Source of the DNA: CAWBAT01 sp046331665
GTDB lineage: Bacteria; Acidobacteriota; Terriglobia; Versatilivoradales; Versatilivoraceae
NCBI GenBank assembly: GCA_046331665.1
Contig: JAXLQK010000018.1
Span: 78,283-142,282 of the forward strand
Length of the DNA stretch: 64,000 nt
Direction of reading: 5' to 3'
Positions within the stretch are counted from its first letter, which is position 1, and the number at the start of each line of letters is the position of its first letter. Shown one piece after another: positions 35,408 through 44,875 of the stretch. The notes under the pieces are model-generated. The model searched no databases and was not told the origin of the DNA. It saw nothing but the letters and a program-made list of their open reading frames with translations. Both the position numbers and the translations under genes were made by a program.

Positions 35408-35814
35408 AGGTTGTTCTCCTGGAACAGCGTGGGTATGTGAGAATCATCGAAGTGAGGTTGAAAAGAGGCGCCATGGGATATCTCGCAGGAATGGAATCGA
35501 CAGCGGTTATACCGGGCGGCAGTGAAAGACCAAGAAGTCTTTCAGTAAATCGGTGGGGGCTGAGGGTGGCGTTGACTGAGAAAGAATCCTGAAAATCCTG
35601 CCATGGTTAGTGTACACCCAAGCCAGTCTGCTCTCAAATACCCTTTTCTCGAATCTGTGGTCGCAGCCGCGGTCGTTGACCCCGGTCCTCAAGGCCGCGA
35701 CCAGCGGCGCCCCGGCTACGGACGGTACTCTGTGCTCTGCAAAAATCATTTAATGTCTCGATGTACGGCGCAGAAAGGTTTGCCAATGAAAAATGTCAAA
35801 TGACCAATATCCAA
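35408..35814. other. Intergenic region with GGTCGC/GCGACC palindrome
   Basis: 407 bp without a credible gene. Around 35660-35720 a GC-rich inverted repeat (GGTCGCAGCCGCGG...CCGCGACC) lies downstream of both flanking units. Confidence 0.4.
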
Positions 35815-35848
35815 CAAAAAAGCCCCTTCTCCCGAAGGAAAAGGGGCT
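35815..35848 (-). terminator. Intrinsic terminator of the DUF1501 operon
   Basis: On the minus strand AGCCCCTTTTCC, loop TTCG, GGAGAAGGGGCT is followed by TTTTTT. Stem of about 12 bp with an extra-stable tetraloop, 30 bp after the DUF1501 stop. It marks the end of the 42.4-35.9 kb transcription unit. Confidence 0.85.
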
Positions 35849-35878
35849 GTCATGAGGTGTTTGTTTCAGCTGGAAAAT

Positions 35879-37237
35879 CTAAATCAATTCCTGTACGGGA
35901 TTTCCCGGCGTGTCATCGAAACCGTTGGCGATAAAGACGGGACGGGCGATCGGCGACATATAGGTCTTGGCCCAATCAATGCCCATCGCCTTGTAGATCG
36001 TGGCGTAGAGATCGCCAATTGACACCGGCTTTTCCGCGACATAAGCGCCAGCCTTGTCGCTGGCACCCACGATGTGTCCGCCTGCAATGCCACCACCGCC
36101 CAGCAGCAACGACCAGCAGTCCGGCCAGTGATCCCGCCCAGCCTTGGGATTGACGACGGGGGTCCGTCCGAATTCTCCCGTTACCAGCACCACGGTACTG
36201 TCCAGCATGCCGCGTTGCTTGAGATCTTCCATCAAGGCCGAAAGGCTGCGATCCAGCATAGGGGCCAGCGTGGTTTTCAGGCGTGTCTCGTTGTCGTTGT
36301 GTGTGTCCCATTGTCCATGCTTGTAGCCAGCCGCCGTTACAAACCGGCAACCAGACTCCACCAGGCGCCGTGCCAACAGCACACTCTGTCCCACGCGATC
36401 CCGTCCGTAGCGGTCCTTGGTCTTTTCTGATTCTTGAGAAAGATCAAAGGCCTGTTTGACGTGAGGATCAAGAAGCATCTTCAAGGCCTGCTGTTCAAAG
36501 GCATCCATCTTTGCATATTCCGCAAGCTCTTCCTTCTCCCGGAAATGTCGATCGACAATTTTCAGCATCGCGTAGCGATCGTCAATCGCCTCCGCCGTCA
36601 CCGTCTTTGGAAGACTGAGGTCCGGCAGATGAAAATCCGGCTTGCTGGGATCGGGCAAGATCATCCCGTCATATTCCGAGCCAACGAACGCGGCCTGATA
36701 AGCTTCCTGATAGCTAAAGAAGTCATTTTCCGTTGGCATGGGGACCACCGTAAACGGAGGCATGTTTTTCCTTTGCCCCAATTCCCTGGCGACGATTGAG
36801 CCAATGCTCGGAAACTTCAACGCTGGATTAGGCCGGTGCCCGGTCATGGTCTGAATGGTTCCCTGCGGATGATTCCGTTCATCGGACTTCATCGAGCGAA
36901 TGATCGACAAGCTGTCCATATGCTTGGCAACGTTGGGAAAGATCTCTGACACCTGGATTCCCGTTGCGTTGGTCGCAATCGGCTTGAAGTTGGTGTTCGC
37001 CTTCACATCCCAGCTATCCAGATGACTGATTCCCCCTTCCAGCCAGATCAGAATCACCGCCTGCGCCTTCCCCGCCGGTGCCGTCGTCCCCGCCGCTGTG
37101 GCTGCCAGAGTTTGCAGTTGGTTGAGCCTCAAGAAATCACTGAAGCCCACCCCCAGCAGACTCAACGTCCCGAGCCTTAGAAAGTCACGCCGCGTCCGGG
37201 CAGCTCCGTCGCAGTGATCACAACCATTTCTGTTCAT
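35879..37237 (-). CDS. DUF1501 domain protein, Tat-exported (second locus)
   Basis: 452 residues; AGGAGAGAAGGGA precedes the ATG at 37237. The N-terminus has CDHCDG followed by a twin-arginine motif, TRRDFLRLGTLSLLG. Family motifs: ILIWLEGGISHLDSWDVKA, YKHGQWDTHNDNETRLK, VTGEFGRTPVVNPKAGRDHWPDCWSL split over the core, and GGHIVGASDK. It starts 11 bp after the DUF1549/DUF1553 gene stop, so the pair is translationally close. Compared with the first-locus protein it belongs to the variant with GRDHWP rather than GRDHHE. Confidence 0.9.
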   Translation of the reverse strand: MNRNGCDHCDGAARTRRDFLRLGTLSLLGVGFSDFLRLNQLQTLAATAAGTTAPAGKAQAVILIWLEGGISHLDSWDVKANTNFKPIATNATGIQVSEIFPNVAKHMDSLSIIRSMKSDERNHPQGTIQTMTGHRPNPALKFPSIGSIVARELGQRKNMPPFTVVPMPTENDFFSYQEAYQAAFVGSEYDGMILPDPSKPDFHLPDLSLPKTVTAEAIDDRYAMLKIVDRHFREKEELAEYAKMDAFEQQALKMLLDPHVKQAFDLSQESEKTKDRYGRDRVGQSVLLARRLVESGCRFVTAAGYKHGQWDTHNDNETRLKTTLAPMLDRSLSALMEDLKQRGMLDSTVVLVTGEFGRTPVVNPKAGRDHWPDCWSLLLGGGGIAGGHIVGASDKAGAYVAEKPVSIGDLYATIYKAMGIDWAKTYMSPIARPVFIANGFDDTPGNPVQELI

Positions 37238-37248
37238 TCCCTTCTCTC

Positions 37249-39774
37249 CTAGTGGTTATAGGCAAATTCCCTGCTATTCAAGGTCGCCCACAACAGTGCT
37301 GCCAGCGCTTCCTCCCGCCGCGAAGCCCGTTGGGACAAAGCCTTCAGAAGCTCTGACTTCTCCTCCGCCGTGGGATATCGACTGAAGGCTGCCAGATAAA
37401 ACTCCTCCACGATCTGTTCATCGGAAGCCTTCTGCTGGAGCAGATGGCTTAACCGGCTTCCCTCCTGTGCCAGCTTCTCGTTAAAGGCCGGCCCGGTCAT
37501 CATATGCAGGGCCTCCAGCAGATTCGGTTCGGGAGGTTTCGACGGCAGAGCCTTGCGCATGGACCGGCCAAAGTCATCCATGAATTGGGAGGGACAAACA
37601 TCGGAAATCGTCTGCATCGCCCGCATTCCCTGCACCGAATCTCCTCCTCCCGCCCGCGCATGAAATTCAAACTTCTCCGGCACTCCCGTCACCTCCGACA
37701 CGGCATCCAGCAATACTGCTGCCTCCAGTGGGCGGGGCAGGGCGTGGGAGTAATCGATTTTGTCTTGCCGGTTGCTTTCATTGGGAGTGGAGGACAGCTG
37801 ATATGTACGCGATTGCACAATCAGCCGCATCAAGTGTTTCAGATCGTAGCCACTCTCTTGAAACTCCCTGGCCAGGGCTTTCAGCAGCTCCGGATGCGAG
37901 GGTGGATTGGTGCTGCGGAAATCGTCGACCGGGTCCACGATGCCCCGTCCAAAGAAGAAGCTCCACATTCGATTCACCGAGGCCTCAGCGAAGTAGGGAT
38001 GCGTGGTGACCCACTTGGCCAGGGCCAGACGGGGATCCATCCACTGGTTCTGCGGAAGCTGGGTCCCGTCCAGATACGCCGGTGCCACCTTCTCCTTGGT
38101 CCGCGGATGACTCACCATCATGTCCCGGGGTTGATCGACATGGCCTCCTCCCAGGACATCGATGATCAATGCTGATTCCCTCAGTTCCGAATACCCGCCG
38201 AAAAAGGCGGCCAACCCCCAATATTGACTTTGCGTCCAGGCTTCAAACGGATGACTATGACATTGTGCGCATTCGATCCGCCGCCCCATAAAAAGACGGA
38301 TCAACTCGGGCATAATGACATCCGGCGTCGTCAGTTCGTCGATATAGTAAAAATTCCGCGCCGGAGAGCTGTAGCCCTGAGCCGCAATCCGCTCACGCGC
38401 CATCTGATCATAGGGCTTGTTTGACGCAAAACTGTTGATAATCCAATCCTGGTACCCCTTGGCCCCGTCAATCGACATGCTGTTGACAAAGCTTGCCCTC
38501 AATAAGTCACTAAACCGGAAGCTCCAATAATCCACGTATTCCGGAGAGTTGAATAAAATCTCAATCAGCCGGTTGCGTTTTTGTGGATCGCGGTCTGCCA
38601 GAAACTCACGGACTCGCTGTGGCGGGGGCAACGTTCCCGTCAAATCCAGACACACCCGGCGCAGGAACTCCGCATCGCTGGCGGGCTCAGAAGGCAGAAT
38701 CTGAAATTTCTTGAGCTTGGCGAAGACTTCCCGATCGATGATATTCTGTGTCTCCAACGTCGGATACTTCACGATCGGTTTCTCGATGACCCCCACGTCG
38801 GAACTGAGCGTCCGTCCCAAAACCCGGATCAGGATGCTGGTCTCCCCCTTCTTTTTGGCCTGCACGACGCCCGTGTCGGTGACTTCCGCCACCGCATCGT
38901 CGTTGCTGAGATACCTCACCTCGTCGGTAATGTCCTCCCGCTTTCCATTGGATAAGGTCGCTGTCACCACCAACTGTTGCCGCCCTCCACCCATGAGCAC
39001 GATCTCCTTGGGCGTCACTTCCACCTGCTCGATCCTGACCCCTTGCTTCTCAGCCTCGTCGCCGTAAGGCGCACCCGCGGCAACCCACTTCCGGATCTTT
39101 TCATAGTCCGCCGATCCCACTTCAAAGCGCAGTCCCCCCTGATGAGGTACACCAAAGGTCGGCTTCAACAGGATCAAACTTTTCTCAGGCTGTTTCAAAT
39201 CGATCCGCGAGTATCGCGGGTTCTCATCGGGAGTCAGCACGCGATAGGTGCCGCCTTCTACAATCCATTTGTAATCTTCCTTGGGATACAACCCATAAAT
39301 GGACAAGCGGAAGCCCGCCCGACCTTTCACCCCGCCATGGCAGGTTGGGTCGTTACAGCCCCGCTTGGTCAAAATGGCTTCAATTTCCCGAGGGAAGGTG
39401 AAGGGGCGCGGCGCCTCTCCATCCACCCTCCGAATCTGTGTCTGTGCCGTGCGTTCGCCCACGCGGGCTGTCACGGTGACGTCCGACGTGCCCCTTGCCG
39501 TATATTTTCCCGAGGCAGTGATTTCACCCGAGGCGGCGTCCGATAGTGAATAATGCGCCAACGTCGTGACGTCCCGTTCCAATCCATCCGCATAACTGCC
39601 CAGCACCATGAACTGTTGCGTGGCGGATATTCCCCATAAGGTCACCTGTTCAGGAACAAGTCGAATCGAAAGTGGAGCCGCAGGGTCTACTGTTACCTCG
39701 GCCGCCCGGACCGGCGTCGGCCAAGCTGCCAGCAGTGTCAGGATTGCCAGCCATTTACCGTCGATCCTGCGCAT
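37249..39774 (-). CDS. Big2-DUF1549-DUF1553 haem-motif protein (second locus)
   Basis: 841 residues. A signal peptide (WLAILTLLAAWPTPVRAA) is followed by a Big2-type Ig domain at about 35-115, a CX4CH site (C140, C145, H146), a second Big2 domain at about 250-335, DUF1549 at about 345-560 with CAQCH (502-506), and DUF1553 to the end (SVNRMWSFFFGRGIVDPVDDF). The two cysteine-histidine sites suggest two haems. The Big2 domains are absent from the visible part of the first-locus protein. It is second to last in a four-gene operon ending at the 35.8 kb terminator. Confidence 0.9.
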   Translation of the reverse strand: MRRIDGKWLAILTLLAAWPTPVRAAEVTVDPAAPLSIRLVPEQVTLWGISATQQFMVLGSYADGLERDVTTLAHYSLSDAASGEITASGKYTARGTSDVTVTARVGERTAQTQIRRVDGEAPRPFTFPREIEAILTKRGCNDPTCHGGVKGRAGFRLSIYGLYPKEDYKWIVEGGTYRVLTPDENPRYSRIDLKQPEKSLILLKPTFGVPHQGGLRFEVGSADYEKIRKWVAAGAPYGDEAEKQGVRIEQVEVTPKEIVLMGGGRQQLVVTATLSNGKREDITDEVRYLSNDDAVAEVTDTGVVQAKKKGETSILIRVLGRTLSSDVGVIEKPIVKYPTLETQNIIDREVFAKLKKFQILPSEPASDAEFLRRVCLDLTGTLPPPQRVREFLADRDPQKRNRLIEILFNSPEYVDYWSFRFSDLLRASFVNSMSIDGAKGYQDWIINSFASNKPYDQMARERIAAQGYSSPARNFYYIDELTTPDVIMPELIRLFMGRRIECAQCHSHPFEAWTQSQYWGLAAFFGGYSELRESALIIDVLGGGHVDQPRDMMVSHPRTKEKVAPAYLDGTQLPQNQWMDPRLALAKWVTTHPYFAEASVNRMWSFFFGRGIVDPVDDFRSTNPPSHPELLKALAREFQESGYDLKHLMRLIVQSRTYQLSSTPNESNRQDKIDYSHALPRPLEAAVLLDAVSEVTGVPEKFEFHARAGGGDSVQGMRAMQTISDVCPSQFMDDFGRSMRKALPSKPPEPNLLEALHMMTGPAFNEKLAQEGSRLSHLLQQKASDEQIVEEFYLAAFSRYPTAEEKSELLKALSQRASRREEALAALLWATLNSREFAYNH

Positions 39775-39842
39775 CAGTTCGCTCCTCCTTCAACTCCATA
39801 TCGGTTGTCCCCCATCTTTTTCTCCCCGTCGCGCCACGCTGT

Positions 39843-41858
39843 TCACTCTTTCGTCACTTGACGGGCAACGGCGCCTCCACCTTGCTTCGCACCCGCTCCT
39901 TCAATGACCATCAGCGGAATCTCGCGCACCAAGAGGTCCGGACCTAACTGACCGTTGGCAATCGTCTGACAATGCAGTCGGACCAGCCGGGGTTCCCTGG
40001 TCAAGGGCGCCTCAGCGCTGGCAATCAGGGCAATCGCGATCTTCTTCTGTTTCGGTGCAATAATCTCCGGATTCTGGGTAACTTCCAGGGGCGCGCGTTC
40101 TTCATACGCCTGCACCGCCGGAAAGGCCTTCACTCCTTCCGGCAACCCCGTGAAGGAGAAGCTCAAATCTCCCGCAAAGCCTTCCTCAAAAGCTGCCACG
40201 ACGATCAGTTTCTTTCCCGTTCCTCGTTCCAGATTGACCCGGGTGACCTCTACACCCTTGACGACGTCGGCATTGGCTGCATCTCCCGTCGGCGGGTAGT
40301 ACAATGAGATCTCTCCAACATGTGGAATCTCGGGACGAACCAATATCCGATAACGGTAGCGGGAGTCGCCATAGCGTGAGGTAATATCCCGTACCTCCAG
40401 GGCATACTCCCCTCCTTGTTCAAAGGTGTAGATCGCTTTCGATTCCACCGCCTTCAGATACACCTGCGGATCCGCGTTGTTGTTATACATCGACAAGCGG
40501 CGCTCGACGTTCGAGAACAGTTCCCGATTCTGGCTGTCCACCAGCCCCATGCGCGGATTGAAAATGGGAGGCTTGGCCTCTGGAGTCTCGAGCTCAAACG
40601 CCAATTTCTGTCCCGGCGCCACCTTGATCTTGAAGCGGTCCAAATCGCCGGGCTTTTCAATCGTCCCTTCGAGGATCACGGGAACGCTCAGCAGCTTTTG
40701 CGAAACGTCGTGGTCGTCGGATTCACGCACGACAGCCACAGTAGCCGGGGTCGGGACCGCGGGAATTGCGGATGTTTCTCTCTCCAAAGTGGTGCCCGAC
40801 CGGTTGCCTTGAGTCGTACTGACCTCCTTAACCGCCACGCTGGTATTTACACCTGTCACTGCCCGCGCCTCCAGGCTTTCCATCCAGGGATTTCCCACCA
40901 CGCGGCTGAGCGTCCGTTCCGTCCAGGCGGATTTCTGTGGATCTCCCATGGCCATCAACTCGGCCCCCGTCTGAGCCGCCGACACTTGCACCTGATAGGT
41001 GCAATCCGGACACCCCTGCCCAAACTTTCCAGAGATCTGCAAAAAGTACTGCCCATCTTCTGGAATGACATAAATCTTCTTGGAATTCGCCTGGATCAGG
41101 TCGGAGAAACGGTCTTCTTCGGAGAGAACCCGCGACAGACGATGCGTATCAAACCAGCTCCCCCCGGACCGGTACACGATCAGCTCCGGAGAAAACTTCC
41201 CCGTAGACATCCCTCCTCCGTACTTCTGCCCTTCAACCCCCCGAAAGCTGAGTTCCTGGCCGCGACGGGCTTGAAACGTGTAAAAGTCCAACTCGCCAGG
41301 GGCGCCGATCTTCCCGATGATGAAGCCGGGAATCGGGAAAGACTGTGCCTGATCTGCCGTCCCATGCGCCGTCGTTGCTTCCACCGTCACCGTGCCTTCC
41401 GTTACCGGAAAACGAATCGGATTGGAAAGCCCCCGCGGCGATACCAGCCGCAGCGGATACTGTCCTGGGCCTGCCAAGGCGTCAATCTGTAGTTCGATTT
41501 GCACCCGATAATACGGTCCGTTGATCTTGAGCTTTTCAAGCGGATTGTAGCGGGGCTTGGCCTCGTCTTTTATTTCTTCCACACCGAGCACCTTACCCTT
41601 AACTCCGCTTCGATCAAACCACACGGCATAACTGCCTTCCAACCGCGCCCCTCGTACCTCCGTCTGGATGGTACTGCCCCTCTTTCCCATTAACGGAGAG
41701 ACGGAAAAAAGCAATGGCCCGTTCTCATCTTCCTGCTGCTCGGCTTGCGCATCAACCCGGCCCTGAAACATGACCAGTAGGATCCAAAGTCCAAGCACCC
41801 ATCCGAGATTCCGCCTTGCGCACCGCAACCAGCCAGTGAGTGCGCCTTCTCTTCGCAA
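39843..41858 (-). CDS. Secreted protein with pre-peptidase C-terminal (PPC) domains
   Basis: 671 residues from a TTG at 41858; a later start is possible because the hydrophobic segment (LGWVLGLWILLVMFQGRVDA) begins near residue 18. A beta domain (FSVSPLMGKRGSTIQTEVRGARL) is followed by two PPC-like domains: GKIGAPGELDFYTFQARRGQ...DGQYFLQISGKFG, and GTIEKPGDLDRFKIKVAPGQ...GGEYALEVRD. PPC domains are carbohydrate- or protein-binding adapters in exported proteins. Genes with this layout regularly accompany DUF1553/DUF1501 pairs, and here it precedes them by 68 bp in the same direction. Confidence 0.75.
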   Translation of the reverse strand: MRREGALTGWLRCARRNLGWVLGLWILLVMFQGRVDAQAEQQEDENGPLLFSVSPLMGKRGSTIQTEVRGARLEGSYAVWFDRSGVKGKVLGVEEIKDEAKPRYNPLEKLKINGPYYRVQIELQIDALAGPGQYPLRLVSPRGLSNPIRFPVTEGTVTVEATTAHGTADQAQSFPIPGFIIGKIGAPGELDFYTFQARRGQELSFRGVEGQKYGGGMSTGKFSPELIVYRSGGSWFDTHRLSRVLSEEDRFSDLIQANSKKIYVIPEDGQYFLQISGKFGQGCPDCTYQVQVSAAQTGAELMAMGDPQKSAWTERTLSRVVGNPWMESLEARAVTGVNTSVAVKEVSTTQGNRSGTTLERETSAIPAVPTPATVAVVRESDDHDVSQKLLSVPVILEGTIEKPGDLDRFKIKVAPGQKLAFELETPEAKPPIFNPRMGLVDSQNRELFSNVERRLSMYNNNADPQVYLKAVESKAIYTFEQGGEYALEVRDITSRYGDSRYRYRILVRPEIPHVGEISLYYPPTGDAANADVVKGVEVTRVNLERGTGKKLIVVAAFEEGFAGDLSFSFTGLPEGVKAFPAVQAYEERAPLEVTQNPEIIAPKQKKIAIALIASAEAPLTREPRLVRLHCQTIANGQLGPDLLVREIPLMVIEGAGAKQGGGAVARQVTKE

Positions 41859-42029
41859 TTCGTCAGTCGAGCTTGCCGTCCGGATGGAACTGCGCGAGAC
41901 CAGGCCTTATTGGCTGGTTGGTCAGGCTTCCGGTCTCCATCTCCAGACTCGCATCCTTCTTCAATCCCATGCTCTCCTCATCCACCTCAATCGAACTCGC
42001 CTGTCCCATCCTCTCTTCAACCTGCTAGC

Positions 42030-42380
42030 TCAGGCGGCGTGATGTCCTTTCATCGCCAGGATCCGGGCCACTTCCTGGGGGGTACTGCCCAGCAAAAGCA
42101 ACACCCGGATGAGCAAGTCCAACGAAACCGAATAGTCGGCCGATTCCATCTTCGCGACCCGCGATTGACTCGATTCCACGAGCTTTGCCAATTGACTCTG
42201 GGTTAATTTATGCTTCAGGCGACGGGCACGAATGTTTTCCGCCAACGCGCGTTTCATTTCGACATACACCACTTCCCGATGGTCAGCGTTGACAATCTCC
42301 GCGGGATGTCCCAGCTCCCAACGGCCATGATGGACTGAGTGAACCTCTTGATTCTTCAGATTTCTCATAACTTGATTCAA
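42030..42380 (-). CDS. XRE-family DNA-binding protein (HigA-like), head of the DUF1553 operon
   Basis: 116 residues. Residues 40-105 are a Cro/CI helix-turn-helix: MKRALAENIRARRLKHKLTQ, SQLAKLVESSQSRVAKMESA, then SLDLLIRVLLLLG. Such domains serve as HigA-type antitoxins or autoregulators. No toxin gene lies on either side, so it is either an orphan antitoxin or a regulator of the three downstream genes. The stop is 171 bp before the PPC gene. Confidence 0.8.
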   Translation of the reverse strand: MNQVMRNLKNQEVHSVHHGRWELGHPAEIVNADHREVVYVEMKRALAENIRARRLKHKLTQSQLAKLVESSQSRVAKMESADYSVSLDLLIRVLLLLGSTPQEVARILAMKGHHAA

Positions 42381-42694
42381 TCCGGGGAAATTCCCGACAA
42401 GCGAAACATGCCGCCTTAACCCATCGATTACCCATAGCGCCCCGACGGGAGGTCAACTGAGAACCTTCTAAAACCTAAGCGATAAGGAAAGTTTATGTCA
42501 GAAATGACATCTCGTCAACTGTCGGCACCTTAAATTCTTGCCCCGAATTCAAGCACCTATGCCCCCGATTGGGATGCCTCAAATCTGGGATTGGATGCAA
42601 CGTGAAACTTCGCTGTCCAATCCCCCGACGATTCGGATCAAAAGGCTGGACTTATGGAAGGGAAGATCGGAAGGAGAATTTCGTGAGCGGTTAA
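42381..42694. other. Intergenic region, nothing recognised
   Basis: 314 bp. It presumably holds the promoter of the XRE-led operon; no candidate toxin frame is present in either strand. Confidence 0.4.
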
Positions 42695-43303
42695 TTAAGG
42701 AACACTGGGCCTGGTTCTTGCGGCAGACGACGTCGTGCCGGAGTCGTCAGGTAAAGCAACAAAATCTTGGGTTATGTACAAGCTTCCATCTGGAGCTTGG
42801 ACGATTCCAATGCCTATCTCCGTAAAGACCGGATTCAGAATATTGGCGCGATGATTATTTTGAAAGCGTGGTTCGTTCATGAGAGCAGCCTGAGCGTCAG
42901 CAATGGTTTGGTTGAGGGCCAAATTCTCACCGAAAGCCCTCCAGTGTATTCCGGCAGCGGTGATCCGCATGGAAGGCGTCTTGCCTTCAGGGCTCACGTG
43001 GCTGAAAAAATGTTCTTCAACCATCTGTCGGGAGTGAGCGCGCGCGACCGCTGCCAGATTTTCATTCCACTTTAAGGCTTTGGCACGGCCATTTGTTTCG
43101 GCAAAAGTCGTCGGCGAAAGGCGGTCCCGGTTAACCATTTCCAACATCTGTTTTTCCAAAGCGGCCATGCGCTTCGAAGTCACGCCTGTTGGGCTATTCG
43201 AGTCAGCGCTGGCAGGAGGTTCCGCCTGGGCTGGTTTCGTCAACGTCAAAATGGATACGATCAGAAGACAGGTGAGAACAAAACTTTTTTGGTAGAGGCG
43301 CAT
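42695..43303 (-). CDS. Secreted CAP (SCP/PR-1) domain protein
   Basis: 202 residues from the ATG at 43303 (MRLYQKSFVLTCLLIVSILTL signal peptide). The CAP fold is clear: MLEMVNRDRLSPTTF, ARAHSRQMVEEHFFSHVSPEG with the conserved His and Glu residues, AFGENLALNQ, and NHRANILNPVFTEIGIGI. Bacterial CAP proteins are exported and of varied or unknown function. The gene stands alone. Confidence 0.85.
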   Translation of the reverse strand: MRLYQKSFVLTCLLIVSILTLTKPAQAEPPASADSNSPTGVTSKRMAALEKQMLEMVNRDRLSPTTFAETNGRAKALKWNENLAAVARAHSRQMVEEHFFSHVSPEGKTPSMRITAAGIHWRAFGENLALNQTIADAQAALMNEPRFQNNHRANILNPVFTEIGIGIVQAPDGSLYITQDFVALPDDSGTTSSAARTRPSVP

Positions 43304-43461
43304 CGGTTTATCCCCCCTTAAACTGATATCGTCCTTCCAACCCAATTTGTTCATACACGTTGATGAAATGCCCGGGCTTTTGCCTCCTTAGTGATTGATT
43401 CAGGTATTCCCAGTTCATGCCGGCCATGAGGAAGAGCACGAACGGACCTCGCTATGCCGCT

Positions 43462-43992
43462 TCAATAGCCATAGCAGGCAGGGTTCGGATGCCAGTAGCC
43501 CCACTGATCGTAGTATCCTGGTGGATTGCAATAGCCCGGACCAGGGTAGTAGCCGCCGTAATAGGCTGGGCCGCCATAGTATCCAAAGTAGAATCCAGGA
43601 TAACCATAGTAGCCAAATCCAAACCCACCACCCACATAAGCATGGCCGCCATAATAACCATAGCCTCCGTAGTACCCGTGTCCGCCGTAGTACCCGCGCC
43701 CGCCATAGTACCCTTTGCCGCCGTAGTAACCGCGTGCACCACTGTACCCTTTTCCTCCATAGTAACCATGCGCACCGCCGACATACGCGCGTCCCCCGGA
43801 ATAGGCCGGCCGGCTGTACGTGACGTGGCCTCCACCTGAATAGCTGCGACCTCCAGAGTAACCATGTCCGCCGGAGTAGGCGTGACCCCCGCCACCCCCA
43901 CCGCCAGAATTTCGGGCCAAGAGGCTGGCGGAATTGGAAAGGGCAAAGACAAGACTAAAGAGGAATATCGGAATTGCGAATCTCTTGATCAT
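43462..43992 (-). CDS. Secreted Gly/Tyr-rich repeat protein
   Basis: 176 residues. A signal peptide (MIKRFAIPIFLFSLVFALSNSASLLA) is followed by an almost pure Gly/Tyr/His sequence: GGGGGGG, GGHGYSGG, then many GYYGGKG/GYYGGHG units, ending with a Cys-containing, aromatic tail (PGYCNPPGYYDQWGYWHPN). Low-complexity GYYGG proteins tend to be amyloid-prone or structural surface proteins. An overlapping frame at 43452-43952 exists only because of the repeat composition. Confidence 0.75.
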   Translation of the reverse strand: MIKRFAIPIFLFSLVFALSNSASLLARNSGGGGGGGHAYSGGHGYSGGRSYSGGGHVTYSRPAYSGGRAYVGGAHGYYGGKGYSGARGYYGGKGYYGGRGYYGGHGYYGGYGYYGGHAYVGGGFGFGYYGYPGFYFGYYGGPAYYGGYYPGPGYCNPPGYYDQWGYWHPNPACYGY

Positions 43993-44283
43993 GTTTCCCC
44001 CCTTTTCGATAACTCGGTGAGTTCCCTTTTGTCATCCACATGAACTGTCTGAACGGAACTCTCAAACTTATCCTGTGCAAGCAGAAATCCAATCTTAATC
44101 AGCTTGAAAATCAAATATTTACAAGCTTTCCCGCGCTTGCAGAGCTGGCCGAAATGCACCAGTCTGGTTGGAATTGGTCAAGTGGTCGCAATGAGTTGGG
44201 AGATTCAATTTGAATTCAACCAGCCAGACCGTTGATACCTTGCCCAGAAAAAAGTGTCGATTCCTTAATAAGAAGAATAGAGG
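43993..44283. other. Intergenic region, nothing recognised
   Basis: 291 bp of AT-rich sequence between divergent genes. No gene or hairpin supported. Confidence 0.35.
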
Positions 44284-44313
44284 TTGCCTGCCGCTGAATG
44301 ATTTCAATATAAT
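44284..44313 (+). promoter_or_regulatory. Putative sigma70 promoter for the DUF5684 gene
   Basis: TTGCCT at 44284-44289 and TATAAT at 44308-44313, spacing 18 bp, about 130 bp before the ATG at 44442. Moderate match only. Confidence 0.35.
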
Positions 44314-44441
44314 TCGGTTCCGAATTCCAATATTTAAGAGATTGATTCTGAATGTATAAAAGTCTGGAAAAGCTCCCGCTGAGCACAGACCTTCACCTAT
44401 TCAACTTTCGTTCACGCGGTCAACATGAAAAGGAGCTAGTT

Positions 44442-44810
44442 ATGGAGAATTCTACGAATTGGCTGGCAGGTTTAGGGGCAACCTTTTTTGTCGCTTCGAT
44501 TTCGATTGGGATTTTGATGATTGCCGCCGCTTGGAAGGTCTTTACCAAGGCTGGTCAACCTGGATGGGCTGTGCTGATACCGATTTACAATGCATATATC
44601 TTGTTGATGATTTCCGGCAAACCTGGATGGTGGCTGCTTCTGATGTTTATTCCGCTCGTCAATATCGTGGTTGGGATTTTGGCGCTGGCGGGGCTGGCAG
44701 CTAACTTTGGGAAAGGAGCTGGCTTTGTGGTAGGACTCTTATTCCTCCCGTTTATTTTCTGCGCAATCCTTGGATTTGGTGACGCGAAATACGCTCCTGT
44801 CAATTCCTGA
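44442..44810 (+). CDS. DUF5684-type small membrane protein
   Basis: 122 residues from the ATG at 44442, which follows AAAAGGAGC; the open frame before it is not protein-like. Three to four transmembrane helices with the DUF5684 signature KVFTKAGQPGWAVLIPIYNAYILL, GKPGWWLLLMFIPLVN and LAANFGKGAGFVVGLLFLPFIF. Members sit in the inner membrane; function unknown, sometimes next to signal peptidase genes. Confidence 0.8.
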   Translation: MENSTNWLAGLGATFFVASISIGILMIAAAWKVFTKAGQPGWAVLIPIYNAYILLMISGKPGWWLLLMFIPLVNIVVGILALAGLAANFGKGAGFVVGLLFLPFIFCAILGFGDAKYAPVNS

Positions 44811-44875
44811 GATTCAATCTATCCCCAATCTCGCCAAGAGTGAGGGATAAAGCTTCGAGGCAAACTCTAGTAGAC

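Noticed and set aside
43452..43952. Second frame over the Gly/Tyr gene (MSLPFPIPPASWPEIL)
   Set aside because: Arises from the repeat composition; the other frame has the signal peptide and the GYYGG units.
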